Of a stretch of DNA of 64,000 bases, positions 16,412 through 25,072 are shown piece by piece. This stretch comes from Acanthopleuribacter pedis (GTDB lineage Bacteria; Acidobacteriota; Holophagae; Acanthopleuribacterales; Acanthopleuribacteraceae), in contig NZ_JAFREP010000035.1 in the NCBI RefSeq assembly GCF_017377855.1, positions 1-64,000 of the forward strand, in the 5' to 3' direction. Under the pieces are notes generated by a model. It did no database searches. It was not told the origin of the DNA and saw only the letters and a program-made list of their open reading frames with translations. The position numbers and the translations under genes are program-made. Positions within the stretch are counted from its first letter, which is position 1. Each line of letters begins with the position of its first letter.

Positions 16412-17322
16412 TGAAAGACGTACTTTATACGCTGGAAACCTTAGATCGCGCGGCCCATCTGCGCGAGGATCAACCCTGGCTGGCGGCGCGTCTGCGCGAT
16501 CCCGAAAGCCGTTTCGTGTTGCAGCGCGGCACTGATTTATGGCTGATCGAAACGGATCCGGCCCGGGTGGCCCACGCCCTCTCTGAAGATGTAAGCGGGA
16601 CACGGCCCATTTTCCTCGGGCTGCGCGACAAGCGCGCGGTGTTTGCCCTCGATTGTGATCGCGACCCGGTTACCCCGCCCGGCCCGGGTGCCTGGCACGG
16701 GCTGCGTTCGGTGGTGGCCCAATTGGCGCCGGACCAAGCGACCGCCGCGGCCTACGCGCGTGCCATGGTGTTTTGGCAGCGCGCCCACCGTTTTTGCGGG
16801 CGCTGCGGCGGTCCGCTGAGCCTGACCCACGCGGGCCATGTCGGCCGCTGTACCGTCGCGCGCTGCGGCGCCCAAATCTTCCCCCGCACCGATGCGGCGG
16901 TGATTATGTTGGTGGAATACCAACCGGCACACGGCCCGCCGCACTGTTTGCTGGGGCGTGGTACGACCTGGCCGGAGGGGCGTTTTTCGACGCTCGCCGG
17001 TTTCCTCGAACCGGGTGAGTCCCTGGAACAAGCGGTGCGGCGCGAGGTTCAGGAGGAGGCGGGAATCGCGGTTGGCGCGGTCGATTACTTGGCTTCCCAG
17101 CCCTGGCCGTTCCCGTCCTCGCTGATGGTGGGCTTTCGCGCCCGCGCCTTAACCCGCGACATCCAATTGGATCCCAAGGAGTTGGCCGAGGCGGCTTGGT
17201 ACACCCCCGCCGAAACCGAAGCCTACCTGGCGCGCACCCCGGAACGCGCCAATTCCGGGTCGATTTCCACCCGGCTGATCCAACACTGGCTGGCGGAACA
17301 GCGGGAAGCCGGTTGGCTGTGA
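16411..17322 (+). CDS. nudC: NAD(H)/NADH pyrophosphatase (RNA deNADding enzyme) NudC
   Basis: 303 residues from the ATG at 16411 behind GGAGGAACC. Domains: an N-terminal NUDIX-like part (1-125), a four-Cys zinc ribbon (FCGRCGG ... GRCTVARCGAQIFPR, about 130-165), and a Nudix hydrolase domain with the box GFLEPGESLEQAVRREVQEE followed by AGI. The NudC-defining SQPWPFPSSLMVGF is present. The enzyme splits NADH to NMNH and AMP and removes NAD caps from RNA in E. coli. Cytoplasmic, Mg/Mn and Zn dependent. Co-translated with an HxlR regulator. Length is slightly above E. coli (257). Confidence 0.92.
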   Translation: MKDVLYTLETLDRAAHLREDQPWLAARLRDPESRFVLQRGTDLWLIETDPARVAHALSEDVSGTRPIFLGLRDKRAVFALDCDRDPVTPPGPGAWHGLRSVVAQLAPDQATAAAYARAMVFWQRAHRFCGRCGGPLSLTHAGHVGRCTVARCGAQIFPRTDAAVIMLVEYQPAHGPPHCLLGRGTTWPEGRFSTLAGFLEPGESLEQAVRREVQEEAGIAVGAVDYLASQPWPFPSSLMVGFRARALTRDIQLDPKELAEAAWYTPAETEAYLARTPERANSGSISTRLIQHWLAEQREAGWL

Positions 17323-17411
17323 AACGGCGGGGCCCTTCTTAGGTTAAATTAGCAGGTTCGATCAAGCAGGCCCGGCGCGGCATCCGTAGGCTTAGGGTCA
17401 AGGAGTGGGAA

Positions 17412-18305
17412 ATGAAAGCATCCACCGTCGAATCCTACCGCTTGCGTTTGTGGCGGGTGCTGGATTTTATTCAAGCACGTTTGGACGAACCCCTGCCCGT
17501 CGCCGATCTGGCCGCGGTTGCCTGTTTCTCGCAACACCATTTTCACCGCGTATTCCGCGGGATGGTCGGCGAAACGGTGCAAAACCACGTGCGCCGGCTG
17601 CGCTTGGAACGCGCGGCCCTGGCCCTGCGCCATGGCGACTCCGGGATTCTCGACATCGCCCAAGATGCCGGCTACGAAAGCAACGAGGCTTTTTCGCGCG
17701 CTTTCAAACAGCATTGCGGCGTGGCCCCGTCCGTGTTTCGCGAACGCCGAGAGCTTTCCTTCCCACGCCGACCCGGCGCCATCGCGTTCGGGCAGATGCC
17801 GCCCATCGACGACTTAATCGTCCCCGGGCTGGGAGGACCCTTGATGAAAGTAGAACTTGTGACGCGAGAAACGCTCCGCTTGGCCGGCTTACGCCACGTC
17901 GGCCCCTACAACCAATGTGGCAACGCTTGGGAAAAACTGCTGCCGATGATGGGCAAACTGGGCTGGTTGTCCGGTTGCGAAAGCATGGTCGGCTTGTGCC
18001 ACGACGATCCCGAATCCACCCCGGCGGAGGAAATCCGTTACGACGCCTGTGTGGTGGTCGACGAAACCTTTGAAGCGTTTGACGATGTGACGATCCACGG
18101 CATTCCCGGCGGCACCTTCGCCCGTACCGTCCACGTCGGTCCGTACGACACGCTGAACAAAACCTACGCGGCTTTGTGCGGGACTTGGCTGCCGCAATCG
18201 GGGCACGAGACCCGTGACGAACCGGCTTTTGAGATCTACATCAACGATCCTGAAAGCACCGAACCCGAGGATCTGGTCACCGAAATCTATCTACCGATTG
18301 TGTAA
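17412..18305 (+). CDS. AraC family regulator with GyrI-like effector domain
   Basis: 297 residues behind CAAGGAGTGGGAA. The N-terminal AraC DNA-binding half has two helix-turn-helices (LPVADLAAVACFSQHHFHRVFR; ILDIAQDAGYESNEAFSRAFKQHCG). The C-terminal half (from about 140) is a GyrI/SOUL-like ligand domain (LRLAGLRHVGPYNQCGNAW, GGTFARTVHVGPYDTLNKTY, FEIYINDPESTEPEDL), the Rob/SoxS-like BmrR arrangement for small hydrophobic ligands. The gene 47 bp downstream encodes a free GyrI-like protein, so the two probably form one unit. Ligand unknown. Confidence 0.9.
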   Translation: MKASTVESYRLRLWRVLDFIQARLDEPLPVADLAAVACFSQHHFHRVFRGMVGETVQNHVRRLRLERAALALRHGDSGILDIAQDAGYESNEAFSRAFKQHCGVAPSVFRERRELSFPRRPGAIAFGQMPPIDDLIVPGLGGPLMKVELVTRETLRLAGLRHVGPYNQCGNAWEKLLPMMGKLGWLSGCESMVGLCHDDPESTPAEEIRYDACVVVDETFEAFDDVTIHGIPGGTFARTVHVGPYDTLNKTYAALCGTWLPQSGHETRDEPAFEIYINDPESTEPEDLVTEIYLPIV

Positions 18306-18308
18306 ACC

Positions 18309-18331
18309 TAAAACGCGCGAAAACGCGCGCC
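18309..18331. other. GC-rich hairpin between genes
   Basis: CGCGCG-AAAA-CGCGCG sits inside CCTAAAACGCGCG...CTCTTAG, whose outer bases recall the ends of element family A. It could be a remnant of that element or a weak terminator. Confidence 0.35.
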
Positions 18332-18352
18332 TCTTAGTTTGAAGGAGCCGTT

Positions 18353-18964
18353 ATGACTGAAAAAATCGATCTTTATAAATCCTTGAAACAGGAATACGCC
18401 GCGCCAAAAAAACCGCGGTTGGTGCAAACCACCGACGCCCTGTTTCTGGCGATTACCGGCCGCGGTGCGCCGGGCGGCGAGGGTTTCCAAGAAAGCGTGG
18501 CCGCGCTTTACGCCGTTGCCTATACGGTGAAAATGACACGCAAGGCCGATGGTTTGCAGGATTACGTGATTTGTAAATTGGAAACGGAATGGTGGGGCGA
18601 CGACGCCGAGACTGCCCTGACCGACCAACCGCGCGCCGAATGGAACTACCGCCTGCAAATCCGCACCCCGGATTGCGTGGATGAAGCGGAGCCGGCGCGC
18701 GCCGCCGCGGCCCTGATTGACAAAGGAAAATCGCCGCGCGTGCGTGACGTGGTCTTTCACCGGGTGGCGGCCCATCAACGGGGTCAACTCCTCCACGTCG
18801 GTCCCTACGACGCGGAAGGCGACGCCTTCGAACAGATCCGCGCGATGATCGAAGGGGAAGGATTAACCGCGGCGGGACATCCGCGCGAAATTTACCTCAA
18901 CGACCCGCGCCGAACCGCCCCGGAAAAGCTAAAAACCATTCTCTGCATGCCGGTCGCGGGCTAA
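18353..18964 (+). CDS. GyrI-like small-molecule-binding protein
   Basis: 203 residues behind TTGAAGGAG. It begins MTEKIDLYKSLKQEYAAPKK, then FLAITGRGAPGGEGFQESVAALYAVAYTVK, the start of a well-populated GyrI-like family. The second half keeps GQLLHVGPYDAEGDAFEQI and EIYLNDPRRTAPEKLKTIL. Related domains bind drugs or detoxify cyclopropanoid compounds. No signal peptide. Placed after an AraC regulator with a related domain. Its TAA stop falls in the partial repeat element that follows. Confidence 0.8.
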   Translation: MTEKIDLYKSLKQEYAAPKKPRLVQTTDALFLAITGRGAPGGEGFQESVAALYAVAYTVKMTRKADGLQDYVICKLETEWWGDDAETALTDQPRAEWNYRLQIRTPDCVDEAEPARAAAALIDKGKSPRVRDVVFHRVAAHQRGQLLHVGPYDAEGDAFEQIRAMIEGEGLTAAGHPREIYLNDPRRTAPEKLKTILCMPVAG

Positions 18965-19013
18965 TCGCATGGTTTGCCCCGCGGCAGCATTCCTTGTGAG
19001 CAATGCGGGCTAG
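18962..19013. repeat. Element family B, half copy
   Basis: TAATCGCATGGTTTGCCCCGCGGCA...TTCCTTGTGAGCAATGCGGGCTAG matches the reverse complement of the left end of the full copy at 52565-52770. The TAA at its start is the stop codon of the GyrI-like gene. Confidence 0.75.
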
Positions 19014-19082
19014 GGTTTTGTGAGGAGGAAACGGCTTGGTTGCGGCGTGTTTTTCCGGCCAAGCCGTTTCTTGGTCGGCCCG

Positions 19083-20927
19083 CTAGCGGTAAACGCGCAG
19101 GCCGTTGGGCATGGCGTTGTAGTCGTTGAGGCGTTGCTCGATGTACTGCACCAGGTCGGCGTAGTTATCGGCGACGGCCGCGATGATGTCGGGTTGTGGT
19201 GGTTGGTAGGTCAGGCTGGGGTTTTGGCCGTAGAGCGCGCGGTAGCAGATCATGCCCGCGAGCAGGTAAACCGTGGGTGCGCCGTGGGGGGCGTCATCGA
19301 CGTAGAGGTCGGCGAATTGGACGCCCTGCATGTAGGGTCGGGTTTCGACGATGTCGGCGATGATGGGTCCGACCGGGATGGTGCGCAGGTTGTAGGCCGG
19401 GCGTTGTTCGCGGATGAGGTTTTGGTAGGTGCGGAACCATGCGTAGTAATTGCCGGAGGCGGTGTATTGGTTGAAGGCGGTGAAGTCGGCACGGCTCAGT
19501 TGGTTGGTGTTTTCCACGTTGAGGCCGAGGATGATGGGTTCGGGCCAGTGCATGTAGAGCACGATATCGGTGTTGGGTTCGGCGCTTTCGACGAAGTCGA
19601 GGACGCGGAAGCTGTCGGCCAGGTATTGGGCGGGGGTGAGCCATTCTTGTTCGAAGTTACTGGGCATGAAGAGGGTATGGGTGAAGTCGCGTTCGGCGAA
19701 GGTGGTCGGTGGGAATTCCGGCCAGGCGTCGTAGGCGTTGGTTGGGTAGCCGATTTGGGGGATGGGTGGGATGCCGTGGTAGCTAAGCTGGCCGAATTGG
19801 CCGCTGCCCGCGGAAACCGTGCCGCTTGCCGCGGCGAGGGCGCCGAGCCAGTAGCCGGTGTTTTGGGTGCCGTGGTTGAAAAGGGAATGGCCGAAGTTGT
19901 AAAACCGTACCTCGTCGATGGGACCGCCGCCGTCGCCGCCGTCGGAGCCATCGCCGCCATCGCCGCCGTCGGAACCGTCACCGCCGTCGCCGCCATCGCC
20001 GCCGTCGGAACCGTCTGAGCCGTCGCCGCCATCGCCGCCGTCGGAACCGTCTGAGCCGTCGCCGCCATCGCCACCGTCGCCGCCGTCCGAACCGTCGGCT
20101 GTTACCGTAATGCGCACAATGGCATAACCCATTAGACCCCAATCGCCGCCGTCGAAACCGTCGGTCAAAGCATAGGTAAACTGGGCTTCTCCAACAAAGT
20201 CAGCGAAGGGTTGAAACTGGAGGCGGTTGGTTTCGCGGTCAAAGGTGAGTGTCCCGTTAAGCGGGTCGTCGACGAGCACAAGGCTGAGTGGATCGTCGTC
20301 GACATCCACATCATTGGCGAGCAAGTCGGCGGTGTTCAGCGTTAGGGTGGTGTTTTGGGTTATGAAAAAGCGGTCGTCTCGGCCTTCGGGTGGCGTATTG
20401 CCGGGTGAGCCGTCGGAACCGTCTGAGCCGTCGCCACCGTCGGAACCGTCGCCACCGTCCGAGCCGTCGCCACCGTCGGAACCGTCGCCACCGTCCGAGC
20501 CGTCGCCACCGTCGGAACCGTCGCCACCGTCCGAACCGTCGCCGCCACCTGAATCAGTGATGTTTAGGGTGACCAGGGCAAAGGCGTAGCTGCCGTCCCA
20601 GCCGAGACCGGCGCCGTCGTCGATCAAGTAGGTGAACTGTGCTTGCCCGACAAAACCGGGGTTGGGGGTGAAGACAATCGTTTGCGCACCAGGGTTGAAC
20701 TGAATGTGGCCGTTGCTCCAGTCGTCGACCAGCCAAATGGTTAAGGCGTCGCCGTCGGCGTCGCTGTCATTGGCGAGAAGATCGGCGGCGGTCAGGTTAA
20801 GGGATGTGTCCCGAGGGATGGAAAAGGCATCGGGTAGGGCACGGGGGGGCGCCGCGTTTAGCGACAGCGCTGTCAGAAACAGCCAAAGGCAAGAGCTTGT
20901 GAAGGAAAAGGCATAGGTAAACCGCAT
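19083..20927 (-). CDS. Large secreted protein: two cadherin-like domains, Asp/Gly/Ser linkers and SGNH-hydrolase-like C-domain
   Basis: 614 residues; ATG at 20927 behind AAAGGACACAA. A signal peptide ends near residue 25. Two copies of an Ig/cadherin-like module (LNLTAADLLANDSDADGD... and LTLNTADLLANDVDVDDD..., about 30-127 and 178-276) are each followed by long GDGSDGG repeats (about 127-174 and 277-334). The C-terminal 270 residues begin FYNFGHSLFNHG and end near DDAPHGAPTVYLLAGMICY, resembling the Ser and Asp-x-x-His blocks of SGNH hydrolases; HWPEP may be the middle block. The linker DNA is a simple repeat likely to vary in length. Secreted, perhaps a carbohydrate esterase. Function is inferred from motifs only. 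Confidence 0.65.
   Translation of the reverse strand: MRFTYAFSFTSSCLWLFLTALSLNAAPPRALPDAFSIPRDTSLNLTAADLLANDSDADGDALTIWLVDDWSNGHIQFNPGAQTIVFTPNPGFVGQAQFTYLIDDGAGLGWDGSYAFALVTLNITDSGGGDGSDGGDGSDGGDGSDGGDGSDGGDGSDGGDGSDGGDGSDGSDGSPGNTPPEGRDDRFFITQNTTLTLNTADLLANDVDVDDDPLSLVLVDDPLNGTLTFDRETNRLQFQPFADFVGEAQFTYALTDGFDGGDWGLMGYAIVRITVTADGSDGGDGGDGGDGSDGSDGGDGGDGSDGSDGGDGGDGGDGSDGGDGGDGSDGGDGGGPIDEVRFYNFGHSLFNHGTQNTGYWLGALAAASGTVSAGSGQFGQLSYHGIPPIPQIGYPTNAYDAWPEFPPTTFAERDFTHTLFMPSNFEQEWLTPAQYLADSFRVLDFVESAEPNTDIVLYMHWPEPIILGLNVENTNQLSRADFTAFNQYTASGNYYAWFRTYQNLIREQRPAYNLRTIPVGPIIADIVETRPYMQGVQFADLYVDDAPHGAPTVYLLAGMICYRALYGQNPSLTYQPPQPDIIAAVADNYADLVQYIEQRLNDYNAMPNGLRVYR
19923..20095. repeat. Coding microsatellite (second Asp/Gly/Ser linker)
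   Basis: Imperfect GCC/GTC-type triplet repeats such as CCGTCGCCGCCATCG encode GDGSDGG units inside the secreted protein. Confidence 0.8.
20405..20547. repeat. Coding minisatellite (first Asp/Gly/Ser linker)
   Basis: Near-perfect repeats of CCACCGTCGGAACCGTCG / CCACCGTCCGAGCCGTCG encode GDGSDGG. They are more regular than the linker at 19923-20095, so probably younger. Confidence 0.85.
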
Positions 20928-21279
20928 TTATTGTGTCCTTTTGGTCATTTCGCGCAAAGCCGCGACAGCGAGGTTTCTTCAGTGGCCATCGCTGTTCGCG
21001 GTCGAATAGGGAAGGGGAAGTAAGTGATAAAGTATTTTGCACGAAAGGGTTATAGAGAGATTAAGGTTGGTGCGGGAAGTAGGGAAACCGCTGTAGATTA
21101 CGGAGGACGTGTTTGCAAAAACTACCACGCGGCTGCTTTACTGATGGTTGAAATTGGCGACACGTGCGTCAAGTCACGGGTTATCTGTTTGTTTTCACGC
21201 GTGGTCGTGGATCGGAGCCCTTTTCAGAGATAAACCCATGCTAATGGGCGCCATGGTTTTCGGCGCCGGGGAGGTGGTT
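20928..21279. other. Divergent intergenic region
   Basis: 352 bp between the leftward secreted protein gene and the rightward nnrS. A 69-codon open frame (21024-21233) is unsupported. No FNR or NO-regulator box is recognisable. Confidence 0.35.
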
Positions 21280-22452
21280 GTGAACCTAACGAACACACCC
21301 GTTTTGGGATTGGCGTTTCGGCCCTTTTTCTTGCTGGGCGGGGCATTCAGCGCCCTGAGCATTTTGGTGTGGAGCCTTCACATCGGCGGCCGGCTCGCCT
21401 TCGAGCCCTTTGGTGGTTCCTATTGGTGGCATGTTCACGAGATGTTGTTTGGTTTTGTGAGTGCCGTCGTGGTTGGCTTTCTCTTAACCGCCGTGCAAAC
21501 CTGGACCAAGGTTCGCGGCGTTCACGGGGCGGCGCTCCTGGGTTTGGTGCTCCTGTGGCTTGCCGCGCGGTTTTTGTTGGCTTTTCCCCAGGCGGCCCCA
21601 TCGTGGCTCATCCCCTGGGTTGACGGCTTGTTTCTCCCTTGCGCCGCTTTGCTGTTCGCGCGATCCATTGTTAAAGCCAAAAACCGGCGCAATGCCGTAT
21701 TTATCCCGATCTTGCTTTTGATGGCTGTTGCCAACGGGATGATGTACGGGTCGCGTTGGCTGGGCGCGTCTCCTTCCATGCGCGAGGGCGCGCACGCGAT
21801 GGTGTTGTTGGTGACCTTGGTGATGTGCTTGATCGGCGGACGGGTTTTCCCCATGTTTACGGCAAACGGCACCGGCACGCCTCGTGTACAGCCCATTCCC
21901 TGGCTGGAAAAGGTATCGCTTGGGTCGGTTGGAATCGTGGTGGTGCTTGGTTCAGGGGTGTTGCCTGTTCCTGGCGCCGTCGTCGGTTCGTTTTTCGTTT
22001 TAGCGGCTCTCGCCAACGCCCTGCGCGCGTTCCGCTGGCGGTTCTGGGTGACCCTGGGCACGCCGCTCGTTTGGGCGCTTCACCTAAGTTATTGGGCGAT
22101 CTGCTTGGGTTTGCTGCTGTTGGGTTGCCACCATTGGGGTTTTGCGATTCGCCAATCCATTGCGACCCATGCATTAACCGTGGGTGGGATGGGCGGGATG
22201 ATTTTGGCCATGATCGCGCGCGTTTCCTTGGGACACACGGGGCGACCCCTTGTGGTCGGTCCCGTCATGACCGCCGCCTTTGGGTTGATGGCGGTTTCTT
22301 TCGGGGCCCGTGTCCTCGGCCCGTTTTTGGGATTGCCCTACGCCGCGCTGATGATGGGCGTTGGTTTCGCGTGGACGGCGGCCTACACGCTGTTTGTCAT
22401 TGTTTATTTCCCGATCCTAACCCAGCCAAGAATTGATGGAAAACCCGGTTGA
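21280..22452 (+). CDS. nnrS: NnrS family heme-copper membrane protein
   Basis: About 390 residues from the GTG at 21280, seven bases after GGGGAGG; an ATG at 21253 is possible. Twelve or so membrane segments. Typical NnrS start TPVLGLAFRPFFLLGGAFS, then WWHVHEMLFGFVSAVVVGFLLTAVQTWT, GGRVFPMFTANG and THALTVGGMGGMILAMIARVSLGHTGR. Conserved His in these blocks bind heme and copper in the family. NnrS helps cells withstand nitric oxide, probably by limiting iron-NO complexes. No denitrification genes are adjacent; the P460 gene is 18 kb away. Confidence 0.88.
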   Translation: MNLTNTPVLGLAFRPFFLLGGAFSALSILVWSLHIGGRLAFEPFGGSYWWHVHEMLFGFVSAVVVGFLLTAVQTWTKVRGVHGAALLGLVLLWLAARFLLAFPQAAPSWLIPWVDGLFLPCAALLFARSIVKAKNRRNAVFIPILLLMAVANGMMYGSRWLGASPSMREGAHAMVLLVTLVMCLIGGRVFPMFTANGTGTPRVQPIPWLEKVSLGSVGIVVVLGSGVLPVPGAVVGSFFVLAALANALRAFRWRFWVTLGTPLVWALHLSYWAICLGLLLLGCHHWGFAIRQSIATHALTVGGMGGMILAMIARVSLGHTGRPLVVGPVMTAAFGLMAVSFGARVLGPFLGLPYAALMMGVGFAWTAAYTLFVIVYFPILTQPRIDGKPG

Positions 22453-23081
22453 TTTCAAGGGACGGGGCGGGTACCGCCGGGGAGGCGAGTTATCGCGCTT
22501 CTTAGGTTCTAGATGTGTTTAGGACGCATTGTTTTTAGATCGTTCTTGAGACCCGCGTTTTTTGCAGAAACCATTTTCGGTTCGCTGTCGTACACATCCA
22601 ACCATGGCCCCGGATGCACCTGTATGCCGGCAGCCAAACAACCCACAACCGCCAACAACCGCTTAGTCCAACACCAACCGAGGCAAACCGCCGGATACCG
22701 TGACGGTTTTTGTCAAACCTCTGGAACGCGTTGTGTCGCTTCAACTCGGCCAACCGCATGCTTCCAGATCTTTTACAAAAATCAGCCAAATAATCCGCGT
22801 GTTTTTACCCGCCCCCAAGAAGGGATCTGTCGCGTCTAACGCAAGTGATCTTGGCGTTTCGCTCTTTTCTTATGGAATCCATGAGGAAGGCGTTTAACGC
22901 TGAAACCCTCGTCCTTGCAGAAGGGTTGTCGCGCCTGAACCCCTTGTGTGTAATGCGGGTTAAGTCTCACTTTATCCTTCTTCCGGGGGACGGCTCTTTC
23001 TGCCGACCTTGGTGGTACGCCGTGTCTTGTAATCGGCGTCGATGTCCGCGCGTCTTGCGCTAACTTTTCAAGGAGTCTTTT
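22453..23081. other. Intergenic region with repeat remnants
   Basis: 629 bp with no supported gene. It holds a fragment of element family A (CGAGTTATCGCGCTTCTTAGG near 22487-22507) and a degenerate end of family B (CCCCTTGTGTGTAATGCGGGTTAAG near 22940-22965). These look like left-over ends. Confidence 0.5.
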
Positions 23082-24878
23082 GTGAAGTTCTTTACACGTC
23101 TTTTTTTTGTATCTGTTTTGTTTTTAACCACAACCGCCGTTTTCGCCAACGGCAATCTTCCCACTACCGTGGTGCATATCGGCCCCGGAAGCGATTTGAA
23201 AACCGAGGTGGCCGACCTCGTCGCGGCCGGTGGCGGTACGCTCATTTTGGAGGAGGGTACCTGGATCGTGCCCGCCGGTATGATTCCGGTCACCGTTCCC
23301 ATTCGTATTTTGGGCGCGGGCGCCGGGTCCACGGTTCTGGAAAGCGGCATTGATCGTGCTTTCCCCTTGTTCGACGTCCAAGCCAACTTTTCTCTTGAGG
23401 GGTTAACTTTCAACGATTGGGACGAACCCGTTGTTCAATCCCTCGGTGCCACCCTGGAATGGTTGGAAATCCGCGGCTGCCACTTTTCGAACGTGAGTCA
23501 CTACGTCATCACAACCCACAAGACCCAGGGAAGCATCCACCTGCGTGCGGACAACATCCACCGCTTCGTTTTGGAAGATGCTCTGTTCACCAATTGCCAC
23601 GCCGCGCTCAAATTGCGCGCCCACAAATACTTGCGAAACGTAACCATTCGCAACAACCAGGTCGACGGCGTGGTCGTCGCCGGCTTTTTGGTGGGGGTCA
23701 ACGGGCCGAACTACCAGCCTTACCAGACCGATTACGTGATCACCGGCAATACGGTGAAAAATGTGATCGGTCCCCAGGGGAATACCAACGAAATCTATGC
23801 GATCCAAGTTTTGGGTAGCCAGGCCGTGATTGCCGACAACCTGGTTCAAACCGTGAAAAACGATACGCCAAACAGTTCCAGCTTCGGGATTTACACCAAA
23901 ATGACCGACTCGATTATCCGCGACAACACCGTGCTGGACGTTGCCGGCGCGGGCATTCAGGTCAAAGGACGCAGCCCCAATACCGCGAACAATGGTGACA
24001 ACTTGGGTTACGGCAACAGGGTGACCCATAACCTGATTCAAGGCCCCCATGCTTCAAACGGTCTGATTTCTTTCGGAATTGCCTTAAACTGCAGTGATAC
24101 AACCCTCTCCGATAATATGATTTCCGAGGTGGATCGCGGTATTTATCTTCATTTTGACGGTACCAACAACCTGATCGAAAACAATAAGATTTCCCATTTC
24201 CGCGCGTCCGGCATTCAAATTGACCAAATGGCCAAAGGGTTGACCATCCGCCACAACCGCATCTTCGCCCATCAAGGCAGCGGCGGTAAAGGAATCTATT
24301 TCAACGCGTTCTGTGCTAACGAGGGTTTGTGCATGATGGTGAATGTCCTGGTTGAAGGCAACCACATTGAGGCCATGAACGATCAGGTCGGTGTGTATTT
24401 CAACGCGAGCCAAAGTGATCCAGTCCCCATTCGCAACATGACCGTTCGGAACAATGTGATCCGCGATGCGACTTACGGCATTGGTTTCTTCAATGATGGG
24501 ACCTATGAGAACGTGGTGATTGCCGATAACACCATTCAGGCAACCGTTCCGATCCAGCGGTTGGACCGGGTGGACAGCTACCGCATTCACGGCAATGACA
24601 ATGGTGCGGCTAAAATCCGCGGTTCGTTCCCCATTGCGGGCGGTGGCGGTGCGGTTTTATCCGAAACCGTCGACCACGGCGCGATCATGACGCCCAGCGT
24701 GGAACAGGTCAAGGTAACCTTGATTGGCGACCCCGCCGATGTTGCCACCGTTTCCGCGACCGTCCAATCGGTTGGTTCCGCGAGCTTCCAAGTTGTGCTG
24801 AACCAAGCTCCGCTCAACGATATGGTTGCCTTTTGGGAAATCCAGCCGGATGAAAAGGTCATCGACAACAACCAATAA
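23082..24878 (+). CDS. Secreted right-handed parallel beta-helix protein
   Basis: 598 residues from GTG at 23082 behind AAGGAGTC. Signal peptide MKFFTRLFFVSVLFLTTTAVFA. From about residue 50 to 500 it is built of PbH1 repeats (for example VTIRNNQVDGVVVAGF, NNLIENNKISHFRASGIQI, NMTVRNNVIRDATYGIGF) with regular N-x-I spacing, as in pectate-lyase-like and NosD-like folds. The opening GSDLKTEVADLVAAGGGTLILEEGTW is the usual cap of such enzymes. The last 90 residues form a separate beta domain. Probably a secreted or periplasmic polysaccharide-binding or -cleaving protein. Catalytic residues cannot be assigned by eye. Confidence 0.75.
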   Translation: MKFFTRLFFVSVLFLTTTAVFANGNLPTTVVHIGPGSDLKTEVADLVAAGGGTLILEEGTWIVPAGMIPVTVPIRILGAGAGSTVLESGIDRAFPLFDVQANFSLEGLTFNDWDEPVVQSLGATLEWLEIRGCHFSNVSHYVITTHKTQGSIHLRADNIHRFVLEDALFTNCHAALKLRAHKYLRNVTIRNNQVDGVVVAGFLVGVNGPNYQPYQTDYVITGNTVKNVIGPQGNTNEIYAIQVLGSQAVIADNLVQTVKNDTPNSSSFGIYTKMTDSIIRDNTVLDVAGAGIQVKGRSPNTANNGDNLGYGNRVTHNLIQGPHASNGLISFGIALNCSDTTLSDNMISEVDRGIYLHFDGTNNLIENNKISHFRASGIQIDQMAKGLTIRHNRIFAHQGSGGKGIYFNAFCANEGLCMMVNVLVEGNHIEAMNDQVGVYFNASQSDPVPIRNMTVRNNVIRDATYGIGFFNDGTYENVVIADNTIQATVPIQRLDRVDSYRIHGNDNGAAKIRGSFPIAGGGGAVLSETVDHGAIMTPSVEQVKVTLIGDPADVATVSATVQSVGSASFQVVLNQAPLNDMVAFWEIQPDEKVIDNNQ

Positions 24879-25012
24879 TCGACCCATTCATGAATCGGTG
24901 CCGGGGTTCGGGGATCTGTACGATTTTCGAACCCCGGCATTGCGTTTCGCCCTCGCCGGCCCGCCCCCAAGCGCTTCATCTCACACCTTTTACCCTTCCG
25001 GTCCTTAGCGGG

Positions 25013-25041
25013 TTGACAGCCCACCCGGCGCGGTTTACTGT
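25013..25041 (+). promoter_or_regulatory. Sigma70-type promoter
   Basis: TTGACA, a 17-base spacer and TACTGT lie 32 bp before the start codon at 25073. Confidence 0.6.
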
Positions 25042-25072
25042 GCGAGAAGGAACTTTGGGGAGGACAGAGCTT

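Noticed and set aside
21024..21233. 69-codon frame before nnrS
   Set aside because: Weak site (GGGGAAG) and a composition unlike a conserved protein; it ends within the region where the nnrS leader should be.
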